The notes under the pieces are model-generated. The model was not told where the DNA came from. It worked only from the letters and a program-made list of their open reading frames with translations, and searched no databases. This document shows positions 18,501 through 23,113 of a stretch of 23,113 bases of DNA, piece after piece. Made by a program: the position numbers and the translations under genes. Positions within the stretch are counted from its first letter, which is position 1. Each line of letters starts with the position of its first letter. The DNA lies in IMG/VR virus record IMGVR_UViG_3300031757_000704, positions 1 to 23,113 of that record; one strand, 5' to 3'. Origin of the DNA: a virus.

Positions 18501-20532
18501 CATTCCTATTATTGATTATAACACTACTGGTTTAAATCAAGATGGTGAAAAGGTTTATCACGTTCGTGCGGGTTCACATGACCAAAAGATCCACTTTATT
18601 GGAGAAGTTGATGACAATCCTGCTGAGGAGAATAACCCATACTATTCAAATGTTGGTTTTGAGGGTTCTATTGACGATGTTTCAGTACGTGAAATTATTG
18701 AAAATTGGACTTTTGCTCCGCAAGAAGGTGGTGTTGCTTATGTAGACCAAAACACTAAACAGATATATACTTCAGGTGCTGGCCCAGATGCTCGTGGTAT
18801 TGCCCATATCACTTTTGAGATGGAAGATGAAATGAGTTATAAAGTTGCTCTTAAAGTTGATAGACCAACTGATTCAGTTCTTAAATTAGGTCCAACACCA
18901 GATAGTGATACATATGGTTCATTATTGATTGAAGATACATTAACGGGCGGTGTCTATGATGAGGCTCGTGACTTTACGTTTAAGGCAACTGTATCTGGTA
19001 CTTGCTACTTGACTCTTTCTACTACTGGAACTGGATTTACTTATTGGGACGATATATCAGTTAAGACAATTCCTAAACTTTCTTCTGATGAGTATTTATT
19101 ACTTGCCAGATCTATGAACGTTATGGGTGTTCCAATTGGTGGAGAAGATAGATGGAATGCAAATCATCATGATAATGAGAACTTAGACTACGTTGGACAA
19201 CCAATTGCTGGCATGAGGACAATGGAATCGTTTGGTGAATCTGTTATTGAAGATTACTATGACGTTAATAGACGTGGTAATGAAATTCTCAACCCACCAA
19301 TAACTTTAATTTCTACGGATGTTACCACAGGACACAGAAGTGTTGCTGAAATTGTTCCTTCATGTACAACTAACTTTGGAACTGAAACTTACACTATCGA
19401 AACCCAATGTGAAACAATAGTTGGTGTATGGACTCCTACAGTAGTTGCGCATTGTAGTAATGTTAACTACCCATTACAGGTTGATTGTGAAACCGATTTC
19501 GGTTGGTGGACTCAACCAACATTAGGATCTTGTTCTAATGCCCTATATTCTTCTGAATATGGTTGTTTGGGTGCAGGAACTTGTTCTAATGTAACCTATT
19601 CGTTTGAATATACGTGTATTGCGGCAGGAACTTGTTCCGATCCAGTATATAACGATAATGAATTGGGTTGTATAGACTCTGGTGGTTCTTGTTCTGATGG
19701 CTCATCGCAGACTTCTGGAGCATGTTATGAAAGTGATGGTACTTGTACTGATGGCACAAGCACAAATAGAACTGACTGTCTAAACGCTAGTGGTACTTGG
19801 ACTCCAACTCATACGTGGACTCCTGTTAATACATGGACTAATGCTGGACATACATGGACTTCTGCTGGACATACATGGACTCCTGGACTTCCAGGTTACT
19901 GTTCTGATGGTGTGCAAACAACTGAAGAGGCATGTGAAGGTCCACGAGGAACTTGGATTCCAACTGTGAACGAATATTGTACTACTGATATTGCGTTCTT
20001 AACGGTTAATAATCAAGGTGATTGTGAGAGTCCTAGAGGTTCTTGGGATGCAACTGTTGTTGATTCTATAGATGGTCAGTGGGTAGAAATACTCGGTGAC
20101 GGTATTGACTTTAATTACACAATAGAGTTAGGTGGTGTAGCACAACCAGTGTATCAAGCAATAAACTTACCATATAAGGTTAAGTTTATGGTCGCACCGA
20201 CAACACCTCTTGGTGCTCAGGTGTTGAGTGTTACTAACTCTGATGGAGATACTGCATCATTCGTAGATAACGACTTTACGGTTACTGACCGACTTCGTAT
20301 AATTACTGTTGTTGACATAAATACAATTACTGGAGCAGGTTTTGTTACTGCGGATACTGTGGTTGAGTTTATATCTACTGGTACTACGACTATTGTTGAT
20401 ACACCTGCTGTAACTGTAGTTGACGCAAATAACATAACTGTCGCACCAACCTTAACTGCAGGAAATTATGATGTTAGGGTTACAAACTTAGACGGTCAAA
20501 CGTTTACTGAGGTGAACTGTTTAACAGTATAA
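12562..20532 (+). CDS. Giant mosaic virion protein (2656 residues) with cupredoxin, HxH, jelly-roll and Cys-repeat modules
   Basis: The start is supported by AAGGAA at 12545-12550. Residues 1-85 are helical and probably attach to the particle. Then, in order: jelly-roll-like NGGFD/NSDFG/NSGFD segments (about 86-190), Cys-Trp motifs, cupredoxin 1 (about 309-383), HGLxxGD units, GSGY Gly-rich repeats (about 500-667), HxH units (about 691-870), LYRGGTY domains with cupredoxin 2 (about 1127-1445), four jelly-roll-like domains (about 1580-2170), a conserved-looking linker (about 2173-2255), a nine-unit Cys array (about 2267-2507) and two IPT/TIG-like domains to the C-terminus. The make-up suits a host-surface-binding fibre or baseplate appendage. 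No peptidase, lyase or lysozyme motif was seen. It is followed by a hairpin terminator. I recognise modules, not the whole protein; the specific receptor is unknown. Confidence 0.9.
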   Translation: MAHYTGHTFTLTELNTIEQQKSDFLDSLNIKLASPDLLVKDMALMLKSLEVMENLEHLPEYKTFILNVAQRSAQFVNPTELITNGGFDVTYNTANLVQNSDFGTDAFEVELVKNSGFDTPVDLARPWANGIAYLFDIFTTEGTKVIRAYSDGLQTAVAWFETQLKPNTQYKFAYDLDVAAVNWDLSSGGFNMVDIPSVDETIFSETGGGPVAQTIVISIIEDGDLVLPTCDGTIVPWDDTVDYNLALAAMEATCKANDAVWNWSPPNSAFYCDVGAGYPGDGSATEAICYANNAVWDEGALTDPLTQEHTIVPYHVEAREGDTLVFTNPVGNYLVHNAVSDDNISFASPDLNPGDVWNWVVDGYHDVYFHCTFHPLEEGRMTTKTNHRYVYNVDHGLNPGDTVKIPINYGSMVALPSLSTSYFINLLLPNQMETTGGAPYTSVESLYHDLSISNVVTMQSGAVETNPNAGVPMTVAFTGGVDANTIPATAEAIVAAGTVSQLNLTANGQNYTTAPTIYITGGGGAGATGTLEFNGSVTSATVSDAGAGYGSVPTVQISAPDVARLGPASFCTDPAYTTQSSCVAATETWYEEIPTVQAEATVSLSGSALDQISMTNVGSGYHSPPTITFLGGSPTVAGAATSEIDGTIYSVTLTAGGSGYGSGDGSVPVGERQWEEYLITAVAKGDERVDVFFDDANAIGHVHTATITPAEWVLIQGSTATMIVTDTDDTGHTHTATFDWDAALNNGAGGMYLVGMTGGHTHGIDEYFELTGGTKVELVNFGHYHEILISEVDEATLKASVLTGTSQDPDGTWSATGGATLIRTSDHGTSDPQHFHTVEFGCLDAANDIYLIIEIDQHIHDMGRVWYPGSNQFTVGKYDFAAGGDDLNPSSIALAFADLNGYVKKEKGIESDSHGLIPGDRVHFENVYNGIHHGNTNYYVDYVVDADNFVLTETVVYPLGSAAGTTPTVHNVIEEYTVTADLASYRFQVERDITNHVGDATAGTGVQIEWSRPTTVKSVGHGLTVGDIVQLPSGAQPYTPSELPGAFVDHTVTALGDGYGPTDNMEITVDTNTTVTWADPNITTVEGAQDSPWLWSWWDHSAASYYPYQIAGATHDNFGGNDGTNGGFDLYRGGTYKFINNAWSPSGHITLVDPVTGLDQPLYMHAAGIKAILGAGWDNLVTAGFADNDGNNCVSMRANHGLTITAGDHNDFVNLEEEPGTWVGPEVFPECTALAGWCEEIDVGGWYYNGEDDEATCLALNPTEDPGLAQWRGPQFIGNFAKEFTWHVPEDFGLTGSDGNSGYGPFNAPGQYNGAYHVTHDGGLYRFDKSGMIEGTNRTINLYRGGTYRFKINSAGHPIYITTDDGSHFTPGAYFGEYLLGVQNSRAEEGPGVQSEGPAEDLWGYDDSGVAKYEILEWTVPEVSPNTMYYQCGWHASMMGTFNILDLPVVNAGENVVVYFHHGQDNMYTPLHIRDKILVDNGTSDDYFQVLPIPANPFPVPGTQADLLGTNNALTATGPGDIPYIQAMNIELGTVSYIDPLQMIPGIGSEQFLVTNSVGGLAKVYFSVDVDKRSDITLDNVTFKEVVWTETGSWSVSGGTAHNETTDAAYIEQIVSGSLTAGTTYEVQYDIIESFKDNYGAENGSITTELRGDTVVSGTANTLVGHYTETLTAPVNTTLLRLVNTGRGKIDNVSIRERVTGQNAWSIGEGWNTDAAKAYINGSIASSTEVSQTLAIDTGKLYEVKYLLGNVDDDNNGMTGRMRVALGTNPNQLISNWNFDIADPALVNWVNSDSSVSINGERLYFNSSVDGTSTYTLSNALVNGVKYEVTFDTDLLTENILNFTAGPGPTGTHSHTFQMTEAQGLWLQESTNNSLTVTQTDGYHAETYTHDFTVKWLNIGGTDQYTITEQTNPEGHDELALVSTTINTPTVDFIINGVTLGTVSTSGIHHIDFTGLASNTLILKLNGTGAVNSIKLVEETIPIIDYNTTGLNQDGEKVYHVRAGSHDQKIHFIGEVDDNPAEENNPYYSNVGFEGSIDDVSVREIIENWTFAPQEGGVAYVDQNTKQIYTSGAGPDARGIAHITFEMEDEMSYKVALKVDRPTDSVLKLGPTPDSDTYGSLLIEDTLTGGVYDEARDFTFKATVSGTCYLTLSTTGTGFTYWDDISVKTIPKLSSDEYLLLARSMNVMGVPIGGEDRWNANHHDNENLDYVGQPIAGMRTMESFGESVIEDYYDVNRRGNEILNPPITLISTDVTTGHRSVAEIVPSCTTNFGTETYTIETQCETIVGVWTPTVVAHCSNVNYPLQVDCETDFGWWTQPTLGSCSNALYSSEYGCLGAGTCSNVTYSFEYTCIAAGTCSDPVYNDNELGCIDSGGSCSDGSSQTSGACYESDGTCTDGTSTNRTDCLNASGTWTPTHTWTPVNTWTNAGHTWTSAGHTWTPGLPGYCSDGVQTTEEACEGPRGTWIPTVNEYCTTDIAFLTVNNQGDCESPRGSWDATVVDSIDGQWVEILGDGIDFNYTIELGGVAQPVYQAINLPYKVKFMVAPTTPLGAQVLSVTNSDGDTASFVDNDFTVTDRLRIITVVDINTITGAGFVTADTVVEFISTGTTTIVDTPAVTVVDANNITVAPTLTAGNYDVRVTNLDGQTFTEVNCLTV
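13480..13710 (+). other. Cupredoxin-like domain 1
   Basis: Plastocyanin-like pattern: HVEAREGDTLVFTNPVG, VHNAV, SPDLNPGDVW, then YFHCTFHPLEEGRM. Candidate type-1 copper ligands are H336, C371, H374 and M381. The Cys-x2-His spacing is canonical; the Met is 7 residues after the His against 5 in plastocyanin and 3 in amicyanin, so copper binding is likely but not certain. Confidence 0.75.
14059..14560 (+). repeat. GSGY Gly-rich repeats with an inserted Cys motif
   Basis: Repeats of the form V.(N/D).G.(G/N)Y...P(T/V)(I/V)...GG(G/S).....A: GQNYTTAPTIYITGGGGAGA, GAGYGSVPTVQIS, GSGYHSPPTITFLGGS, GSGYGSGDGS. Between the second and third unit lies CTDPAYTTQSSCVAATETW, a Cys-Cys-Trp motif that splits the repeat. 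The next gene carries the same repeat type (TITNAGSKYS, MAPGTGYVG, VTNQGTGYTD). Confidence 0.7.
14641..15160 (+). repeat. HxH modules of the giant protein
   Basis: A type-B module (GHVHTATITPAEWVLI ... TDDTGHTHTATFDW ... GGHTHG) spans about 14653-14870. It is followed by a second HxH block with GHYHEIL, QHFHTVEFG and QHIHDMG. This gives six HxH motifs within about 520 bases. Confidence 0.72.
15283..15720 (+). repeat. HGLxxGD repeat units
   Basis: Units with SHGLIPGDRVHF ... NYYVDYVVDADNFVLTE (about 15298) and GHGLTVGDIVQL (about 15619). An earlier copy, DHGLNPGDTVKI, is at about 13741 and a degenerate NHGLTITAGD at about 16156. The layout resembles small beta domains repeated in phage virion proteins; function unknown. 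Confidence 0.55.
15940..16890 (+). other. LYRGGTY beta domains ending in cupredoxin-like domain 2
   Basis: Two similar openings, DLYRGGTYKF (about 15949) and NLYRGGTYRF (about 16585), begin cupredoxin-like folds. The first leads to no Cys-His-Met ligand set. The second reads GHPIYITT, then YYQCGWHASMMGTFNI, giving candidate ligands H1357, C1432, H1435 and M1438. The C-x2-H-x2-M spacing is that of amicyanin-type type-1 copper sites. This is the better of the two copper candidates in the protein. Confidence 0.8.
17300..19080 (+). other. Tandem jelly-roll (carbohydrate-binding-module-like) domains
   Basis: Four domains each follow the order: opening (G)xW, strands, AGxxYEVxY/F, a strand, LxLxxTGxGxxDNVSxxE. 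The closing strands are TGRGKIDNVSIRE, (second domain cut short), TGAVNSIKLVEE and TGTGFTYWDDISVKT. The pattern is that of CBM4/9-type and related carbohydrate-binding jelly rolls, so glycan binding is plausible. The third domain (about 17881-18500) is split by an HxH module. Confidence 0.65.
18106..18330 (+). repeat. HxH type-B module inserted in a jelly-roll domain
   Basis: About 75 residues from THSHTFQMTEAQ through QTDGYHAETYTHDFTVKW to TNPEGHDEL. The jelly-roll strands continue on both sides (KYEVTFDTDLL before; VDFIINGVTLGTV after). It is the closest relative of the module inside the propeller at 2522-2743. Confidence 0.8.
19361..20080 (+). repeat. Cys-Cys-Trp repeat array, nine units
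   Basis: Nine units of the form C(S/T)(D/N)......(E/T)xxC....G(G/T).W. Examples are CSNVNYPLQVDCETDFGWW, CTDGTSTNRTDCLNASGTW and CSDGVQTTEEACEGPRGTW. Units 3 to 6 lack the Trp and are the shortest. The two Cys per unit suggest one disulfide each, if the site becomes oxidised outside the cell. Single copies occur earlier in this protein, in gp8 (C149/C166/W174) and in the DUF4815 protein (C133/C143/W148). Confidence 0.82.
19796..19890 (+). repeat. TWT tandem mini-repeat
   Basis: Five TWT peptides lie within the Cys array (GTWTPTHTWTPVNTWTNAG, then HTWTSAGHTWTP). At the DNA level TGCTGGACATACATGGACT occurs perfectly at 19842-19860 and 19863-19881, a 21-base (7-codon) period, so this duplication is recent compared with the other repeats. 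Confidence 0.8.
20086..20529 (+). other. C-terminal IPT/TIG-like Ig domains
   Basis: Two Ig-like units: WVEILGDGIDF ... GAQVLSVTNSDGDTASF, and ITGAGFVTADTVVEF ... ITVAPTLTAGNYDVRVTN followed by LDG. The order (G.GF, V.F, I.V.P.L..G.YDV.VTN.DG) is that of IPT/TIG domains, which are common at the tips of phage and bacterial surface proteins. Confidence 0.65.
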
Positions 20533-20540
20533 ATTAGGAA

Positions 20541-20572
20541 AAAACAGGGGGATTAACATTCCCCCAATATTG
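20541..20572 (+). terminator. Hairpin terminator after the giant gene
   Basis: GGGGGA at 20547-20552 pairs with TCCCCC at 20560-20565 around a 7-base loop. It is preceded by an A-run and followed by AATATTGTATAC. The 6-base-pair stem is strong in this AT-rich DNA, but the U-tract is poor, so termination may be partial. Confidence 0.65.
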
Positions 20573-20595
20573 TATACATAAAGCAAAATAACTAT

Positions 20596-20603
20596 TATAA
20601 ATA
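20596..20603 (+). promoter_or_regulatory. T4-type late promoter box
   Basis: Exact TATAAATA, 31 bases after the hairpin and 48 bases before the ATG at 20644. Terminator followed by promoter marks a transcription-unit boundary. GGAG at 20630-20633 is the ribosome-binding site of the next gene. Confidence 0.72.
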
Positions 20604-20643
20604 GTTGTAATGATAAGAAATTAATTTTTGGAGATAACGAACA

Positions 20644-23113
20644 ATGTCTGTCACACTATCAACCATTTCAACGCAAGTTGACCAATTTAACGATATTCCT
20701 GATATCAGCTTTACAGGTATCGACATCACCGAGTTCGTTGAAGAAGTAGAGATTTATACAAACACCCCTGCGGTGATGATTCCAACCAAGTTGAATGCTA
20801 TGGCAGCAAATATGAAGACTTGGTTAAATTCTAATGTAACTACTCCTCTAGAGAACCAACAAAACACATTCAAAGATGAAGTCGTTGTAAGAACTAATAC
20901 TGCTATGAATGCAGTTGAGACTTATATGAACGATGAAGTTGCTGCATTTGTTAATACGGTATTCGTGCCTTGGGCAAACACTGCTGGTACTGAACTATCT
21001 ACTGCTTCAAATTTATTGGAAGCAAATGTTACTACGCAAATGAGTCAGTTACAAACTGATTATACTATTCACGTACAAAATCAGGATGCTATCATCCAGC
21101 AAGCAATTGCTGATATGATTACACAATTGGCACAATACACTACTGGTGCTGCTAACTCTGGTTATTCTATTCACCAAACTAACTTGTTGATGGGTGATTT
21201 AACAATGACTCGTGAAATTGGTTTTGATGATTTCATGTACACGAAAGATGATCAAATTTCCTTTGCTGAAGAAGGTATTAACACAACCCACCATATTGCA
21301 TATGATAGACTAGGTGGAATTAGTTCATTCGGTGAGTCTATGCTTATCTCTGGTGAACCACGTCCATTCTACCAACATCTTAGACTACAGAACGAAGCTG
21401 CTACTGGTTCTACTTCTATTGAAAAAATTAAAGCATATAACATATTCAAATCGGTATCACAAACTAATATTAACTCTTTCCGTGCTACTGCCCATGAGGC
21501 GGATGGTACTCCAGGAGTTGATTTAACCATTCTTAATAACACATCAATTGCAGATGTTGATAACCCAGAACTAATCCTTCGTCGTGGTTCTTCTAACGCA
21601 TTGATGTTTGATGGAATTGATGATGGTGACCTTATTAAAATTTCTACCCTTGCAGGAGCAATATATAACACTGGTGTTGAAGGGCAGTATGCAGAAGATT
21701 ACGAAACAATTATGTTTACTCCAAGTTCTTCTTATTGCCATGATGGTTTATCATCGGTGACTGGTTGGGGTGTAACTGCTGATATGAATGCTTCTGGTAT
21801 TGACTCTGATGGTGGTGATTTTGAAACACCACTTTTATGTGAGAACTATGCAACGGCTGCTGTTGCCCTCTTAGATGATTTCTCAAGAACATACGAAACG
21901 CAAGTTTCTGGTGAATCTTATGATGCCGATTTATCGGACGGTCTTACTTATGTTGTAGAAATAACAGACGACACGGGTGTTGTAGACACATATTCCTATA
22001 CTATCGATGCAAATACTACATTAGGCACAGGAGCAATCATTAATGCTATTTATGATGATGGTGTTTCTGATGTAACAATAACTAATGCTGGTTCAAAATA
22101 CTCAGAATCTACTTTTGCTAGGGCATTCGATTTAGGTGCCGTAGATGTAGCAGGTTCAAGTGAAACTAAAGCAGAAGCCACGTTTACACTAAGAGACGGT
22201 ATGATAGATTCAGTTGCTGTAATGGCACCTGGAACTGGTTATGTCGGTTATTGGAATATCGCTCTTATGGACAATGGAAATGGTCACGTTCATAATCTTC
22301 AACTAACACAAGCAGAAATTAATCTTGTTAAAACTGGAACATCTGTAGTTTCTACTACGATAGAAGCAGGTCACTCGCATGACATCACGGTTTCTTGGAA
22401 CGCATTTACTGAAAAGTTTGAGTTTGCAAGAGATCCTGCTGATGCTCATGACCACGGTCCAGTCGAAGATTCTCACACAATTAACCCATCAATTACTGTT
22501 GGTTTCACTACTTCTACTGGTTCTGGTGCTGCAGGGTATGTATTACTTAACGAAAGTGATGAATTAGACAAAGTCATTATCACTGCTGGTGGTTCGTTGT
22601 ATGTAATTGGTGACGCTGTTACGATTTCAGGTGGTGGTGAATCAGTTTCGGGTGCGGTCCAACATACTATCGCTGATGGTGGTATTGATGCTGTATCAGT
22701 AACTAATCAGGGAACTGGATACACAGATACTACTGCCAAAACAGTTAGTGTAGCAATTCAAAATAATGCTTTTGCTCCTTCTGAGATAACAGCTAATGTT
22801 GGTGATTCTATTGCATTTACTAACCTAGATATCGGTGCTCATACAGTACAAAGTGCTGCGTTTGATTCTGGTGATATTCCTCAAAATGCTGTATTCACCT
22901 ATGTAGTTACACAAGACACAGAATTAACTAGAAAATATGAAATAACAGATTCCTATTCTGGTGCAGGTGCAAATCTATGGGTTCGGGAGAACACTGTATA
23001 TGTTGATGTTGAAACATCAACAGGTGGTGGAATGAGGGGTGTTGCCACGGTAAATGCTTCTGGTAATATTATTGACATTGCAGTTGACCGACCTGGAAAG
23101 GGTTATGTTGCTA
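20644..23113 (+). CDS. Fibre-like virion protein with HxH and cupredoxin-like modules (3' partial)
   Basis: The frame is open from ATG at 20644 (GGAG 10 bases upstream) to the right edge, giving 823 visible codons with no stop. Residues 1-170 are mostly alpha-helical, with Gln/Asn/Thr-rich segments (NAMAANMKTWLNSNV, MSQLQTDYTIHVQNQDAII) like the attachment ends of T4-like fibre proteins. Residues 170-400 are not recognised. Then come GSGY-type repeats, a type-B HxH module (about 545-610), more GSGY repeats and a plastocyanin-like domain (about 700-785). The same modules occur in the upstream giant gene. It has its own late promoter after a terminator, so it is probably expressed separately. 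A tail-fibre or baseplate-appendage role is inferred from composition and position. Confidence 0.88.
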   Translation, partial: MSVTLSTISTQVDQFNDIPDISFTGIDITEFVEEVEIYTNTPAVMIPTKLNAMAANMKTWLNSNVTTPLENQQNTFKDEVVVRTNTAMNAVETYMNDEVAAFVNTVFVPWANTAGTELSTASNLLEANVTTQMSQLQTDYTIHVQNQDAIIQQAIADMITQLAQYTTGAANSGYSIHQTNLLMGDLTMTREIGFDDFMYTKDDQISFAEEGINTTHHIAYDRLGGISSFGESMLISGEPRPFYQHLRLQNEAATGSTSIEKIKAYNIFKSVSQTNINSFRATAHEADGTPGVDLTILNNTSIADVDNPELILRRGSSNALMFDGIDDGDLIKISTLAGAIYNTGVEGQYAEDYETIMFTPSSSYCHDGLSSVTGWGVTADMNASGIDSDGGDFETPLLCENYATAAVALLDDFSRTYETQVSGESYDADLSDGLTYVVEITDDTGVVDTYSYTIDANTTLGTGAIINAIYDDGVSDVTITNAGSKYSESTFARAFDLGAVDVAGSSETKAEATFTLRDGMIDSVAVMAPGTGYVGYWNIALMDNGNGHVHNLQLTQAEINLVKTGTSVVSTTIEAGHSHDITVSWNAFTEKFEFARDPADAHDHGPVEDSHTINPSITVGFTTSTGSGAAGYVLLNESDELDKVIITAGGSLYVIGDAVTISGGGESVSGAVQHTIADGGIDAVSVTNQGTGYTDTTAKTVSVAIQNNAFAPSEITANVGDSIAFTNLDIGAHTVQSAAFDSGDIPQNAVFTYVVTQDTELTRKYEITDSYSGAGANLWVRENTVYVDVETSTGGGMRGVATVNASGNIIDIAVDRPGKGYVA
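22276..22470 (+). repeat. HxH type-B module in the fibre-like protein
   Basis: GNGHVHNLQLTQAEINLV ... TTIEAGHSHDITVSW ... DAHDHGP. It has three HxH motifs and the same strand order as the modules at 2522, 5222, 14653 and 18106. Gly-rich GSGY-type repeats flank it on both sides. Confidence 0.75.
22738..22995 (+). other. Cupredoxin-like domain without a full copper site
   Basis: VAIQNNAFAPSEITANVGDS, IAFTN and AHTVQS AAFDSGD are close to the plastocyanin family, including the first copper ligand (H733). The region where Cys-His-Met should be reads RKYEITDSYSGAGANLWV and has none of the three. So the fold is kept and the type-1 copper site is lost. Confidence 0.7.

Noticed and set aside
19361-20080. 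Cys array as zinc ribbon, rubredoxin or EGF domains
   Set aside because: Each unit has only two Cys, separated by about 8-14 residues, with no CxxC pairs and no six-Cys pattern.
1-23113. tRNA genes, CRISPR arrays, insertion sequences, integrase or attachment sites
   Set aside because: None seen. The regularly spaced repeats are coding repeats in frame, and the gaps between genes are too short and lack such structures.

Overview
The window is a stretch of the late structural-gene region of a T4-like (contractile-tail) phage, most likely a marine one. The anchor is a clear homologue of T4 baseplate wedge protein gp8 (5629-6642). Next to it is a large DUF4815-type virion protein (6726-12116) of the kind found in marine T4-like phages. 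The DNA is AT-rich, nearly all coding, entirely on the + strand, and carries TATAAATA boxes identical to the T4 late-promoter consensus in two of the intergenic gaps and inside one small gene. Nothing identifies the host.

Layout: (1) 2-5542, a 5'-truncated giant protein in the gp7 position, made of His-rich (HxH) repeat modules around a pyrroloquinoline-quinone (PQQ) type glucose/sorbosone dehydrogenase beta-propeller. (2) 5543-5628, a gap with two tandem late-promoter boxes. (3) gp8. (4) The DUF4815 protein. (5) Two very small genes (68 and 67 codons) that overlap by 8 bases. (6) 12562-20532, a 2656-residue mosaic virion protein with two cupredoxin domains, HxH modules, Gly-rich GSGY repeats, carbohydrate-binding-like jelly rolls, a Cys/Trp repeat array and C-terminal Ig-like (IPT/TIG-like) domains. 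(7) A hairpin terminator followed by another late promoter. (8) 20644 to the right edge, a 3'-truncated fibre-like protein with a helical N-terminus and then the same HxH, GSGY and cupredoxin-like modules.

All products look like structural parts of the baseplate and its host-contacting appendages. The striking point is that unrelated-looking giant genes share a small set of portable modules. One HxH module appears five times in three proteins; in one case it interrupts the last blade of the dehydrogenase propeller and in another a jelly-roll domain. A second motif (Cys, about 10-16 residues, Cys, then Trp) is present in gp8, in the DUF4815 protein and as a long array in the 2656-residue protein. 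A PQQ-type sugar dehydrogenase, type-1-copper-like domains and about 32 HxH motifs together suggest a virion surface rich in metal or redox modules. Whether it does chemistry or only binds is not decidable from sequence alone.
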